From Aliiroseovarius zhejiangensis (GTDB taxonomy: Bacteria > Pseudomonadota > Alphaproteobacteria > Rhodobacterales > Rhodobacteraceae): a stretch of 64,000 nucleotides of DNA. This document shows positions 43,849 through 52,905 of the stretch, in pieces. The notes under the pieces were generated by a model that saw only the letters and a program-made list of their open reading frames with translations, searched no databases and was not told the origin of the DNA. Positions within the stretch are counted from its first letter, which is position 1. Each line of letters opens with the position of its first letter. The position numbers were made by a program, and so were the translations under genes. The stretch is taken from contig NZ_BNCH01000004.1 of assembly GCF_014656375.1 (NCBI RefSeq), positions 248,001 to 312,000 on the forward strand. The letters are read 5' to 3'.

Positions 43849-44471
43849 CCCTTGCGCACCTGACACAAGAGGCACGGGCACGCCAGTTGGACGTGTTCGG
43901 CGCTTTGCATGACGGGTCGGATACCGTGATCCTTCTCGGGCCGTTTGAACCGGGGTTCTGGGCACGATTCACCGATAGCGCAGAATTTGGCGACGGTTTG
44001 CCGGACCCGATGGATCGCTGGTCAAAATCCGTGATCTCGGACCTGGCCGCGCGTTGGGGGGGACAGCCGGTCTTTCCCTCGGACGGGCCGCCTTATCCTC
44101 CGTTCTTCGATTGGGCCTTGCGGTCAGGTCGCGCGTGGCGATCGCCGGTGACATTGCTGGTTCATGACACCGCCGGTCTGTGGGTCAGCTTTCGTGGCGC
44201 TGTGCGCCTGCCGGGGCGGCTGGCCCTGCCCCCCGCGCCGAACTGCCCCTGCGACACGTGCGAAGCCCCCTGCAAAACCGCCTGCCCCGTCGATGCGCTG
44301 AGCGACGCTGGCTATCACACCGAAAAATGCATCGACCATTTGAACAGTGCGGACCGCGCCGGTTGCATGGGGTCGGGTTGTGCTGCGCGTCGCGCTTGCC
44401 CCGTCAGCCGAAACTATGGCAGGTTGGCCGCTCAGTCTGCATTTCACATGAAAGCGTTTAACCCAAGATGA
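43845..44471 (+). CDS. Dicluster 4Fe-4S ferredoxin-like protein
   Basis: 208-residue protein. The first ~125 residues contain no known cofactor motif. The C-terminal part carries C136-x2-C139-x3-C143-x3-C147-P and C162...C174-x4-C179-x5-C185-P, a two-4Fe-4S arrangement reminiscent of the C-terminus of QueG and reductive dehalogenases. The catalytic B12 domain of QueG is absent. ATGA coupling to the desaturase suggests an electron-donor role; this is inference. Confidence 0.72.
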   Translation: MTLAHLTQEARARQLDVFGALHDGSDTVILLGPFEPGFWARFTDSAEFGDGLPDPMDRWSKSVISDLAARWGGQPVFPSDGPPYPPFFDWALRSGRAWRSPVTLLVHDTAGLWVSFRGAVRLPGRLALPPAPNCPCDTCEAPCKTACPVDALSDAGYHTEKCIDHLNSADRAGCMGSGCAARRACPVSRNYGRLAAQSAFHMKAFNPR

Positions 44472-44971
44472 CACTGACCCTGATCCTGACCCGACATGCC
44501 AAATCCAGCTGGGGGGATGCCGATCTGGATGACCATGCCCGGCCGCTGAACAAGCGCGGGCGCGCTTCGGCGAAGGCAATCGGGCGCTGGTTGGCCGAGC
44601 GTGGATATGTACCCGACACCGTCCTGTGTTCGGACGCAGAACGCACCCGCGAAACCTGGGCGTTGATCGCGGACAAGTTCGTCAAGGCGCCGAAGGCTAC
44701 ATACTCGCGTGCGCTGTATCTAGCCAACCCCGACACGATGCTCGGGGCGTTGAAAGCGTCTGAAACCGAGACTGTGATGATAATCGCCCACAACCCCGGT
44801 TCGGCCTTTCTGGCCCGGCGGTTGGCGGTAGAACCCCATCCGCACCCAAGGTTCAACCATTACCCGACCGCTGCAACCAGTGTCATCAGGTTCGAGGCTG
44901 ACCGCTGGGCAGATGTGGATTGGGGCACCGGACAGGTCATTGATTTCGTCGTGCCGCGCGAACTGATCTGA
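44468..44971 (+). CDS. sixA: SixA-like phosphohistidine phosphatase
   Basis: 167-residue histidine phosphatase (RHG/RHAKSSW family). TRHAKSSWGD near residue 7, LNKRGRASA and IIAHNP with the second histidine are visible. SixA removes phosphate from histidine phosphotransfer proteins. Coupled to the ferredoxin-like gene by ATGA and followed by a terminator. Confidence 0.85.
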   Translation: MTLTLILTRHAKSSWGDADLDDHARPLNKRGRASAKAIGRWLAERGYVPDTVLCSDAERTRETWALIADKFVKAPKATYSRALYLANPDTMLGALKASETETVMIIAHNPGSAFLARRLAVEPHPHPRFNHYPTAATSVIRFEADRWADVDWGTGQVIDFVVPRELI

Positions 44972-44986
44972 GCGCAGAGTAAAAAG

Positions 44987-45045
44987 GGGCCAGCCCCTCG
45001 CGGCATAGCCGCTCACCCCGGGATATTTCTCGCCAGAAGAAACGC
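44987..45045 (+). repeat. Dispersed 3'-end element, variant copy 4
   Basis: After the sixA stop: short hairpins GGGG/CCCC and GCGGC/GCCGC, then CCCCGGGATATTT and CAGAAGAAA. Same order as the other copies but with changed AT box. Confidence 0.6.
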
Positions 45046-45054
45046 GGGAAATGC

Positions 45055-45084
45055 AAAACCCCGCACGCGCCGGTGCGGGGTTTT
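45055..45084. terminator. Bidirectional intrinsic terminator
   Basis: 12-bp perfect stem AAAACCCCGCAC/GTGCGGGGTTTT around a GCGCCG loop. It has A and T tracts on both sides, serving convergent sixA and bztD. Confidence 0.92.
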
Positions 45085-45104
45085 GGTCGTGGTGTGCAGG
45101 CAGA

Positions 45105-45890
45105 TCAAAGGATCTGGCTGAGGAACAGTTTGGTGCGTTCATTCTGAGGGTTGTTGAAGAACTCTTCCGGTTCGTTCTGTTCCACGATCTGGCCGGCATC
45201 CATGAAGATCACACGGTTGGCGACCTCTTTCGCGAAGCCCATTTCGTGGGTCACGCAGAGCATGGTCATGCCTTCTTCGGCCAGTTCCACCATGGTTTCC
45301 AGCACCTCTTTGATCATCTCGGGATCAAGCGCCGAGGTGGGTTCGTCAAACAGCATGATGCGCGGACGCATGCACAGCGAACGCGCGATGGCCACACGCT
45401 GTTGCTGACCACCCGACAACATGCCCGGATACTTGTGGGCCTGTTCGGGGATCTTGACCTTTTCAAGGAAGTGCATCGCAATCTCTTCCGCCTCTTTTCG
45501 GGGCGTTTTGCGCACCCAGATGGGGGCGAGCGTGCAGTTTTCCAGGATGGTCAGGTGCGGGAAGAGGTTGAAGTGCTGAAACACCATCCCCACTTCGGAG
45601 CGCACCTTGTCGACGTTTTTCAGGTCCGAGGTCAGCTCGGTTCCGTCAACGATGATCTGGCCTTCCTGGTGCTCCTCAAGCCGGTTGATGCAGCGGATCA
45701 GGGTGGATTTGCCCGAGCCCGACGGCCCCGCAATGACGATCCGCTCGCCTTGATAGACGGTCAGGTCGATGTCGCGGAGCACGTGGAAGGCCCCGTACCA
45801 TTTGTTCATGCCCCGGATTTCGATGGCAACCTCGTCCGACACTTCCATTTTCGAGCGGTCGGCGTGGGTTTCGAGAGTAATAGACGACAT
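45105..45890 (-). CDS. bztD: Glutamate/glutamine/aspartate/asparagine ABC transporter ATPase BztD
   Basis: 261-residue ATPase of the polar amino-acid importer. Walker [26 protein letters not shown] and the H-loop [10 protein letters not shown] are intact. The start at 45890 follows AGGAG; the longer frame runs into bztC. Last gene of bztABCD; the stop is 20 bases before the bidirectional terminator. Confidence 0.92.
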   Translation of the reverse strand: MSSITLETHADRSKMEVSDEVAIEIRGMNKWYGAFHVLRDIDLTVYQGERIVIAGPSGSGKSTLIRCINRLEEHQEGQIIVDGTELTSDLKNVDKVRSEVGMVFQHFNLFPHLTILENCTLAPIWVRKTPRKEAEEIAMHFLEKVKIPEQAHKYPGMLSGGQQQRVAIARSLCMRPRIMLFDEPTSALDPEMIKEVLETMVELAEEGMTMLCVTHEMGFAKEVANRVIFMDAGQIVEQNEPEEFFNNPQNERTKLFLSQIL

Positions 45891-45901
45891 AGGTCTCTCC
45901 T

Positions 45902-47401
45902 TTAACGGTGGTCCGTGCGAAGCCGGCGTTCGAGATACATCGAATAGCGCGACATCGAGAAACAGAAGATGAAGAACAACAGCGCGATGAAGCCGTAAAG
46001 CTCCCACACGACACCGTTCCACGCCTGGTCTGCACGGATGGCATTTGAAAGACCCAGAGGGTCCAGAAGCCCGATGATCGACACCAGCACCGTGTCCTTG
46101 AACACGCCGATGAAGGTCGACACGATGCCCGGAATCGAGATTTTCAGGGCTTGCGGCATGATGATCAGGCGTTGGGCTTTCCAGTAGTCCAGCCCGAGCG
46201 CGTCGGCCGCTTCATACTGGCCTCGCGGCAAGGCGGCCAGACCGCCCCGGATCACCTCGGCCATATAGGCTGCGGCAAACAGCGTCACCATGATCAGCAC
46301 CCGAAGGATGATGTCAAAGTTCGTCCCCGGCGGCATGAAGATGTTCAGAAGCGTCGAGGCGACGAACAGAAGCGTGATCAGCGGTACGCCGCGGATGAAC
46401 TCGATGAAGCCGACGCAGAGTGCCTTGACGATCAAGAGGTCCGACTGGCGGCCCAGCGCCAGCACGATGCCGATGGGCAGCGAACAGGCGATGGCGACGA
46501 CACCGATGGTGATCGACAGCATGAAGCCCCCGAAATCGCGGCTTTCGACGGGTTCAAGACCAATGGGGATGATGCTTTGCATGAGGTCTGCAAAGCCGAC
46601 CGTCAAAAGCAGCCACCAAACCAGCGCCACAAGGACCGCGACGATCATTCCCACAAGGCTTCCGGCGATCGGAGCCAGAAAGCGGAAGACGAAGTAGCCG
46701 ATGACGAATCCCAGCGCCGCCCCTATGGGCAACCACAGCGATCCGCCCCACAACAGCCACGGGGCAATGAACGGGTAGATCGCCGAGAAGATCAGCGGGT
46801 TTGGCAGGCGTTTTGCCCCGGCTTCAATCTCGGCCGCGCGGGCTGTTTTGTCCGCTGTGAGGGCTTTGTAACCGATTGCCGCTCCGGCAGCGATCAGGGC
46901 CAAGCCGACAACGATCCCCAAGGCACCGCCAAGATAGAGGCTGGTCAGACCCAGAACGGCACACAACAAGACCCAGTTCATCCGGCGCGATATCATGTTG
47001 AACAGCACCGGTGTCACCGCCACGAAAAGCAGCAGAAAGGCCAGTATTGGGCGCCAGCGCAGGTCCGAAGTGCCTTCCTCCGACCCATTGGGATAAAAGC
47101 CGAACAGAAGCTGCTGCCAGCGGTCGTTGATGACCCCCCAGCACGCGGCGTGGTGGCCGCTTTCAGCGCCGAAGATCTCGCGGCATTCGCTGAGTGACGC
47201 GCTGTTCCAGGTGGGCGAGAATGCCCAGGACAGCAGGAACGATACGACATACCAGATGAAAATCAGCGACAGCACTGTCAGGATCGAGTTTCCGACCCCG
47301 TTGAACAGGTTTTGACGCGCCCAGCCGACGAACCCGACCTGCGATGCAGGTGGTGCGCGTTCAGGCAGCATTTCGGCGCGGACATAGGACAGATCGGACA
47401 T
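45902..47401 (-). CDS. bztC: Amino acid ABC transporter permease BztC
   Basis: 499-residue inner-membrane permease of the Bzt/Aap type, longer than common HisM-type permeases because of extra N-terminal helices. The C-terminal half holds the BPD signature region ([29 protein letters not shown]). AAGGAG precedes the ATG, which is 1 base after the bztB stop. With bztB it forms the heteromeric channel for glutamate and related amino acids. Confidence 0.9.
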   Translation of the reverse strand: MSDLSYVRAEMLPERAPPASQVGFVGWARQNLFNGVGNSILTVLSLIFIWYVVSFLLSWAFSPTWNSASLSECREIFGAESGHHAACWGVINDRWQQLLFGFYPNGSEEGTSDLRWRPILAFLLLFVAVTPVLFNMISRRMNWVLLCAVLGLTSLYLGGALGIVVGLALIAAGAAIGYKALTADKTARAAEIEAGAKRLPNPLIFSAIYPFIAPWLLWGGSLWLPIGAALGFVIGYFVFRFLAPIAGSLVGMIVAVLVALVWWLLLTVGFADLMQSIIPIGLEPVESRDFGGFMLSITIGVVAIACSLPIGIVLALGRQSDLLIVKALCVGFIEFIRGVPLITLLFVASTLLNIFMPPGTNFDIILRVLIMVTLFAAAYMAEVIRGGLAALPRGQYEAADALGLDYWKAQRLIIMPQALKISIPGIVSTFIGVFKDTVLVSIIGLLDPLGLSNAIRADQAWNGVVWELYGFIALLFFIFCFSMSRYSMYLERRLRTDHR

Positions 47402-47402
47402 A

Positions 47403-48665
47403 TCAGCGCTCCTTCAGCTTCACGGATTCGTTGTACCAGTTCATCACCGCCGAGATGGTCAGCGAGATGGTCAGGTACACCAGCATCAAGAGCAGAACCG
47501 TTTCCAGCTCGCGCCCGGTCTGGTTCATGGTGATGCCACCCAAGGTGCCCGTGATGTCCATGTAGCCCACGGCAATGGCCAGCGAGCTGTTCTTGGTCAG
47601 GTTCAGATAATTCGAGATCAGCGGCGGAATGATGACCCGCAATGCCTGTGGCAGGATCACAAGGCTCATCGTGCGTTTGGGGCGCAGACCCAGGGCGCTT
47701 GCCGCTTCGGTCTGGCCTTTTGACACGGCCAGGATGCCGGCACGGACGATTTCGGCGATGAAAGCCCCGGTATAAAGCGACAGGGCAAGCCACAGGGCGA
47801 TCAGTGAATTCCGCAGGTGAATGCCGTTTCGGAAGTTGAAACCCTTCAGTTCGGGATAACCCAGATGGAACCCGAGGATGGCAAGCACCAGAACAACCGG
47901 CACCACAACAACCCCAAGGCGCCAATGCCACGTGCGCGGGCGCACGCCTGTGGCCTCTTGCAAAATGTCGGCGCGGCGTTTGATCAGCACCGAAGTCAGG
48001 ATGCCCCCGATCAACACCGCCAGAAGCGCCAGCAGGTCAAGGCTGACATCAAAGCGAAGGCTGGAATTGCCAAGAAGGTGAATATCCCCAAGGCTGCGTG
48101 AAAACAGCGGTTCGGGAATATAGATCCCGCGGTTGGTGACGGCCACGCTGTCCCAGAGGGACATGCTGGCCTCGCCTTTTCGAAAGGCGCTTGGCTGTGG
48201 AAGAGTCTCGATCAGGACCGCCATGGTGAACACGATCCACAACAGGACCGGAACGTTCCGGAAGCCTTCGACATAAACGGCAGACAGGCGGGATATGATC
48301 CAGTTAGGCGACAGGCGCAAAACGCCGATGATCACGCCAAGCACGGTGGCAGTGATACAGCCCATGACCGCAACAAGCAGGGTGTTGAGAAGCCCCATGA
48401 ACGATGCGCGCAGGTGGGTATCTTGCGAGTTGTAGTCAAGAAGGCGCTGGTTGATGTCGTACCCCGCAGGCTCCATCATAAAGCTGAAACTGGGTTCTTT
48501 TCCCAGCTCCGCGAGGTTCTGCGCGGTGTTTGACAGAAGCCAGCCGATAAGCATCAGAAAGCCGATCAACGCGACAATCTGAATGGTCAGCGAGCGGTAC
48601 CGGCTGTCATAGAGCAGCATGGATAGCCGGAACTGGCCCTGATGAGGGTCGGTTATAGTTGTCAT
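47403..48665 (-). CDS. bztB: Amino acid ABC transporter permease BztB
   Basis: 420-residue polytopic permease with a long N-terminal portion and the transport signature IAEIVRAGILAVSKGQTEAASALGLRP. GGGGA precedes the ATG. First permease gene after bztA; the interval of 121 bases contains an intrinsic terminator, so permease expression should be lower than that of bztA. Confidence 0.9.
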   Translation of the reverse strand: MTTITDPHQGQFRLSMLLYDSRYRSLTIQIVALIGFLMLIGWLLSNTAQNLAELGKEPSFSFMMEPAGYDINQRLLDYNSQDTHLRASFMGLLNTLLVAVMGCITATVLGVIIGVLRLSPNWIISRLSAVYVEGFRNVPVLLWIVFTMAVLIETLPQPSAFRKGEASMSLWDSVAVTNRGIYIPEPLFSRSLGDIHLLGNSSLRFDVSLDLLALLAVLIGGILTSVLIKRRADILQEATGVRPRTWHWRLGVVVVPVVLVLAILGFHLGYPELKGFNFRNGIHLRNSLIALWLALSLYTGAFIAEIVRAGILAVSKGQTEAASALGLRPKRTMSLVILPQALRVIIPPLISNYLNLTKNSSLAIAVGYMDITGTLGGITMNQTGRELETVLLLMLVYLTISLTISAVMNWYNESVKLKER

Positions 48666-48747
48666 TGATGACGTCCCCGTTGCCCTTGGCTTTGTTTGTT
48701 AGTTGCGGATCGTGCCGCGGTGCCAAGGTGCGTTCTGTTAGAAACGA

Positions 48748-48774
48748 AAAGGGCGTGGCAGCACCACGCCCTTT
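48748..48774 (-). terminator. Internal terminator/attenuating hairpin between bztA and bztB
   Basis: Perfect 11-bp stem AAAGGGCGTGG/CCACGCCCTTT with a 5-base loop. On the minus strand it is followed by T and then CGTTTC, a leaky terminator. It allows binding-protein mRNA to exceed permease mRNA. Confidence 0.8.
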
Positions 48775-48786
48775 CCAAAGATATGT

Positions 48787-49806
48787 TTACCGGAACGGTG
48801 GCGAATAGATCAGACCGCCATCTTTCCACTGAGCGTTCAGGCCACGGGCCAGAGCGATCGGTGTGCTTTCACCAATATTCTTGGCGAAGACTTCACCATA
48901 GTTTCCGCCCGCCATGATGGCGCGCTTGGCCCAGTCGGCATCAAGGCCGAGCATTTCGCCCAGGTTGCCCTCGGTGCCCAGCAACCGGTTGATTTCCGGG
49001 TTGTCGCCAGGTGCGGCCGACAGTTCGCCGATATTGGTCGACGTGATACCCAGCTCTTCTGCCGAAATCAGGGCATTCAGCGTCCAGCGGACGATGTCAG
49101 CCCACTCGTTGTCGCCGTGACGGACCAGCGGTCCCAGCGGCTCTTTCGAGATGATTTCCGGCAGAACGACGTGATCCTGCGGGTTCTCAAACGTGGCGCG
49201 CGTTGCGGCCAGACCCGAAGCGTCGGTTGTATAGGTATCGCACGCACCGGCAAGATACTGCTGTTGACCTTCGGCGTTGGTTTCGATCGGCACCGGTTCA
49301 TAGCTGATGTTGTTTGCGCGGAAGAAATCCGCCAGGTTCAGCTCGGTGGTGGTGCCGGTCTGGATGCAGACGGTCGCGCCGTCCAGATCCTTGGCCGAGC
49401 TTACACCCATCTCTTTCGAGACAAGGAAACCCTGACCGTCATAATAGTTCACGCCGACGAAGTCGAACTTCAGATCGACATCGCGCGACAGTGTCCATGT
49501 CGTGTTCCGTGCCAGCATATCAACTTCGCCCGACGCAAGGGCGGTGAAGCGTGTTTTGCCTGTGGTCGGAACGAATTCGACCGCGTTGGCATCGCCCAAG
49601 ACAGCAGCGGCTACAGCACGGCAAAAGTCGACGTCGAAACCTTCCCACTTGCCGTTTGCGTCCGGCGCGGCAAAGCCGACAAGACCGGTGGTCACACCGC
49701 AGTTCAGCTTGCCGCGGGCCTTGACGTCATCAAGGGTCGCAGCCGCCGAAGCGCCAGCAGCCATGCCGGCGACAGTCAGTGCGCCAAGAAAAACGGTTTT
49801 TTTCAT
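48787..49806 (-). CDS. bztA: Amino acid ABC transporter substrate-binding protein BztA
   Basis: 339-residue periplasmic solute-binding protein (family 3). Signal peptide MKKTVFLGALTVAGMAAGAS-type, cleaved near residue 22, then GKLNCGVTTGLVGFAAPDANGKWEGFDVDFCRAVAAAVLGD. It captures glutamate, glutamine, aspartate and asparagine in Rhodobacter homologues. First gene of the operon; 207-base upstream region holds its promoter. Confidence 0.92.
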   Translation of the reverse strand: MKKTVFLGALTVAGMAAGASAAATLDDVKARGKLNCGVTTGLVGFAAPDANGKWEGFDVDFCRAVAAAVLGDANAVEFVPTTGKTRFTALASGEVDMLARNTTWTLSRDVDLKFDFVGVNYYDGQGFLVSKEMGVSSAKDLDGATVCIQTGTTTELNLADFFRANNISYEPVPIETNAEGQQQYLAGACDTYTTDASGLAATRATFENPQDHVVLPEIISKEPLGPLVRHGDNEWADIVRWTLNALISAEELGITSTNIGELSAAPGDNPEINRLLGTEGNLGEMLGLDADWAKRAIMAGGNYGEVFAKNIGESTPIALARGLNAQWKDGGLIYSPPFR

Positions 49807-50013
49807 GTTTACCTCTTCCTGATAGTTGCCCGTAGTTTCGGGCTATTTCGCAGCCCTATCGGCCACAACCATGTTTGCGAAAGGAATGACCCCTCTCAAC
49901 ATGGGTGAGAGTTTGAAAGAATTGATCAGTTATCGTCAAGGGCAACATCGCCATTTGCGATGCTTAACCTAGGGGAAAGCAAGAATATTATCGTGGCTAA
50001 CGCATTGGTTGCA

Positions 50014-50730
50014 TTATGTTTCGCGGCGGCTTGCGTGAAAGAACCAGGCGGCGTTCACAATGTCGATACGTTTTTTCTCTGCAAGTTCCGAGGCTTCTTC
50101 GTCAATGCCCCATTGCTCTTCCTGCCAGGTCTCGTCGACGCGCGACAAGGCCCAGGCTTCGTCCACGGATATCCTTTCGACGGTAACGGCAAGTGCCAGA
50201 ACCAGCGATCCGCTGATCGCCACCAGATCGTGAAAGCCGGCAAGTTCGAATTCTGACATCCCGTGCACCCGTTCCGACAGCAGGGCAAGCGCCGCACCAT
50301 CCTGCGGTTGATGCATGATTCCCGACACCGGGCGCAACCGTGCGCCCAGCGCGTCGGCGGCCCAGTCCAACAGCGGATCCCACATCCCAGATTGCCGTGC
50401 GACCAGTTCTTGCGGGTGTGTCGCGCGATAGCATAACAGATCGCTGTCGCCATACGCCGCCAGCATATCCGCAACCTCGGTGAACTGGTGTGCGACCTTG
50501 TCCAGGGCAGAGTTTGCCGTGCGGGTGACAGGCATGGTCGCGGGGTCGATCGTGTCGGCCTGTGCGTCCCATTCCCCGGCAATCGCTTCGGCAAGCGCGA
50601 GGGTCGGAACCCGCAGCAGCGTCTTGGCGGGGGTCTTGATCGCACGGCCGTCAAGCTGGACGGTGTATCCGCCATCGCAGGCCACCGGCCTGGCCTCTTT
50701 CCAGAACCGCTTTGCCACCCAACCGCTCAT
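50014..50730 (-). CDS. ATP12 family F1-ATPase assembly chaperone
   Basis: 238-residue chaperone that in mitochondria binds the F1 alpha subunit. The alphaproteobacterial homologues match by length and by blocks SGWVAKRFWKEA, GEWDAQADTIDPATMPVTRTAN and DDLLCYR-like YGDSDLLCYRATHPQELVARQ. GGAGG precedes the ATG at 50730 (a GTG/ATG 12 bases earlier is inside the HAD gene). Coupled to the HAD gene by ATGA. No atp genes are adjacent. Confidence 0.87.
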   Translation of the reverse strand: MSGWVAKRFWKEARPVACDGGYTVQLDGRAIKTPAKTLLRVPTLALAEAIAGEWDAQADTIDPATMPVTRTANSALDKVAHQFTEVADMLAAYGDSDLLCYRATHPQELVARQSGMWDPLLDWAADALGARLRPVSGIMHQPQDGAALALLSERVHGMSEFELAGFHDLVAISGSLVLALAVTVERISVDEAWALSRVDETWQEEQWGIDEEASELAEKKRIDIVNAAWFFHASRRET

Positions 50731-51410
50731 GCCGTCCTCCATAAATCATCCAGCGCCGGGATCACATCGGCAAAGGAGTCGATCAGCAAATCTGCCCCCG
50801 CAGCAATCAAGCTGTCGCGCGGGTGATACCCCCAGGTCACGCCGATGGTACGAAAGCCCGCCGCGCGCCCCATTTCCATATCAAAACTCGTGTCGCCGAT
50901 CATGACCGCCTGCGCAGCCTCCGCACCCGTTTCCGCCAAAGCGGCCCGCAACATCGAAGGGTGCGGCTTCGACGGATGATTGTCCGCCGTCTGGCTGGTG
51001 ACAAAGAAATGGCGCAGATCATGCGCGTCATAGGCGTGGTCCAGTCCGCGCCGCGCCTTGCCGGTGGCCACCCCCAGCAACACTTCGTCACGGGTGTGCA
51101 GATGCTCAAGTGCCGCGCGTGCACCGGGATAAAGTGGTGCCGTCGCCTCGCCGCCCTTCTCGGCCCGCAGTTTGATGAACATATCCTTGTATTTTTCCGA
51201 TGCCTCGGCAACCTCGGACCCGCTCAACGCGGGCACCAGGCGCTGGATCGCGTCGTGCAGCGACAATCCGACGATCGACAAAACCTCGTCGCGGCTCGGC
51301 AGCGACACGCCCATCGCCCCGAAGGCACGGTTCATCGCTTCGACGATGAAATCCTGACTGTCGATCAGAGTGCCATCAACATCGAAAACGGCAAGGCGCA
51401 GACCCGTCAT
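50727..51410 (-). CDS. HAD family phosphatase (phosphoglycolate phosphatase-like)
   Basis: 227-residue HAD enzyme. Motif I D10-VD12-GT, motif II VATGK with the conserved T, K of motif III in SKPHPSML and motif IV IGDTSFDME. The cap domain is of the phosphoglycolate phosphatase/beta-phosphoglucomutase type; substrate not fixed. It overlaps the RluA gene upstream and ATP12 gene downstream as ATGA junctions. Confidence 0.87.
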   Translation of the reverse strand: MTGLRLAVFDVDGTLIDSQDFIVEAMNRAFGAMGVSLPSRDEVLSIVGLSLHDAIQRLVPALSGSEVAEASEKYKDMFIKLRAEKGGEATAPLYPGARAALEHLHTRDEVLLGVATGKARRGLDHAYDAHDLRHFFVTSQTADNHPSKPHPSMLRAALAETGAEAAQAVMIGDTSFDMEMGRAAGFRTIGVTWGYHPRDSLIAAGADLLIDSFADVIPALDDLWRTA

Positions 51411-52453
51411 TGCAACGCCTCGAACGGATCATCGGCGGCCAGATCCTCGGTCCAGCCGAAGGTCTTGAACGTATCGGCCATATGGTCAGACAGCGGCGCG
51501 GTGACGGTCACGGGCTTCCGTGTCACCGGGTGCAGGAAGGTCATCGAACGGGCATGCAGATGCAGCTTGCGCGACACCTCGCCGCCAATCATGGCACCCC
51601 AGCCATCGCCCATGTTTTCCTGACCAGACCCGCCATATTTGCCGTCACCGATAATCGGGTGACCGATTTCGGCCATATGGGCACGCAACTGATGGGTGCG
51701 CCCGGTAATCGGCTCCATCGCGACCCACGCTGCGCGCGAGGCCACGCGATACAAGGTGGCATAAAGTGTGTGGGCGCGTTTCGCGCCGGGGGTCTGGTTC
51801 ATCTCGCGCGGGTGTACGCAGATCATCTTTTCGCCGGCCCCTTTGCCGCCGCCTTGCGCCTTGACAAGACCGAAACGAATTTCCCCAAGATAGGGCGTCG
51901 GCACACCGGCCACCACGGCCCAGTAAATCTTGCGCATTTCCTTATGACGGATCGCCGCCGTCAACGCCGAGGCCACCGCCTGCGTCCGCGCCAGAAGCAA
52001 CACGCCCGACGTGTCCTTGTCCAGCCGATGCACCAACCGGGGCTTTTCATCGCGGTCGAACTTCAATGCCTCGGCCAGCCCGTCAACGTGACGCGTCTGC
52101 TTCGATCCGCCCTGCGTCGGCAGGCCCGGGGGCTTGTTCAGGGCAATGATGTGGTCGTCCTGATAGATGATACACGACTTGATCAGTTTCGCATCCGCAT
52201 CCGACACGCGCGGCTGGGGTTTTGGCCGATCCTGCCCCTGATCGGGCACCGGAAGCGGTGGCACGCGCACCTCGTCCCCCGGCCCCACCCGGGTCGAGGT
52301 TTTGACCTTCGCGCCATTCACCCGAAATTCGCCCTTGCGGCAGCCTTTCTCGATCCGGCCCTGCCCAACATGCGGGAAATGGCGCTTGACCCAGCGGTCA
52401 AGCCGTTGCTCGGCCTCGTCCGGGCCAATGGTAATGACCTGAACGCCGCTCAT
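51407..52453 (-). CDS. rluC: RluA family rRNA pseudouridine synthase
   Basis: 348-residue enzyme with an N-terminal S4 RNA-binding domain (about 10-80, EQRLDRWVKRHFPH) and the RluA catalytic core with the aspartate in HRLDKDTSGVLLLAR; GRTHQLRAHMAEIGHPIIGD is the second block. Probably RluC-type, modifying 23S rRNA uridines 955, 2504 and 2580; the exact specificity is inferred. Confidence 0.88.
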   Translation of the reverse strand: MSGVQVITIGPDEAEQRLDRWVKRHFPHVGQGRIEKGCRKGEFRVNGAKVKTSTRVGPGDEVRVPPLPVPDQGQDRPKPQPRVSDADAKLIKSCIIYQDDHIIALNKPPGLPTQGGSKQTRHVDGLAEALKFDRDEKPRLVHRLDKDTSGVLLLARTQAVASALTAAIRHKEMRKIYWAVVAGVPTPYLGEIRFGLVKAQGGGKGAGEKMICVHPREMNQTPGAKRAHTLYATLYRVASRAAWVAMEPITGRTHQLRAHMAEIGHPIIGDGKYGGSGQENMGDGWGAMIGGEVSRKLHLHARSMTFLHPVTRKPVTVTAPLSDHMADTFKTFGWTEDLAADDPFEALQ

Positions 52454-52827
52454 GCCAGCACCATACGGGTCAGCATGACCCCAGCAATCAGGGCCAGGAT
52501 GGACAGGACGACCGTCCCGACAGCATAGAGTGCCGCAGACCCCATCTGACCGCGCTCAAAAAGCGTATACGCTTCCAGCGAATAGGCCGAGAAGGTCGTG
52601 AACCCGCCCAGAAATCCGGTCATAAGCAACGGCGATATATGCGTGAGTTCCTTGCGCGCCAGAAATACCACAACGATACCGATAAGAAATGAGCCAAGCA
52701 CGTTTACGATCATCGTGCCCGCCGGGAAACCTGTGCCAAAGGCGCGAATGTAAGCGTTCACGCTCAGATAGCGGGCCGAGGCGCCGATCGCGCCCCCAAG
52801 GGCAACTTGCAAAAGGGGTGTCATCAT
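52450..52827 (-). CDS. crcB: Fluoride exporter CrcB/Fluc
   Basis: 125-residue four-helix channel that dimerises to expel fluoride. The motifs GGFTTFSAYSLEAYTLFERGQ (Phe box and pore) and the N-terminal ARYLSVNAYIR (with the conserved N) are present. It overlaps the rluC start by ATGA, so it is in the crcB-rluC-HAD-ATP12 operon. No fluoride riboswitch was recognised upstream. Confidence 0.92.
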   Translation of the reverse strand: MMTPLLQVALGGAIGASARYLSVNAYIRAFGTGFPAGTMIVNVLGSFLIGIVVVFLARKELTHISPLLMTGFLGGFTTFSAYSLEAYTLFERGQMGSAALYAVGTVVLSILALIAGVMLTRMVLA

Positions 52828-52905
52828 GCGGCCTGACTGCGGCCACAGGCGGCGCTTGTCAAGCGTCGGGATCGTCTTTGCGGCCCGCGGATCGAAAAGG
52901 TCACC

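Noticed and set aside
43845-44471. Epoxyqueuosine reductase QueG
   Set aside because: Too short and lacking the B12-binding catalytic half; only the cluster region is similar.
49807-50013. bztA promoter
   Set aside because: TTGACG on the minus strand has only a weak -10 at 17 bases; not strong enough to list.
52828-52905. Fluoride riboswitch upstream of crcB
   Set aside because: No pseudoknot-like conserved core was recognised in the short interval; the gene may be read from the rarA side.
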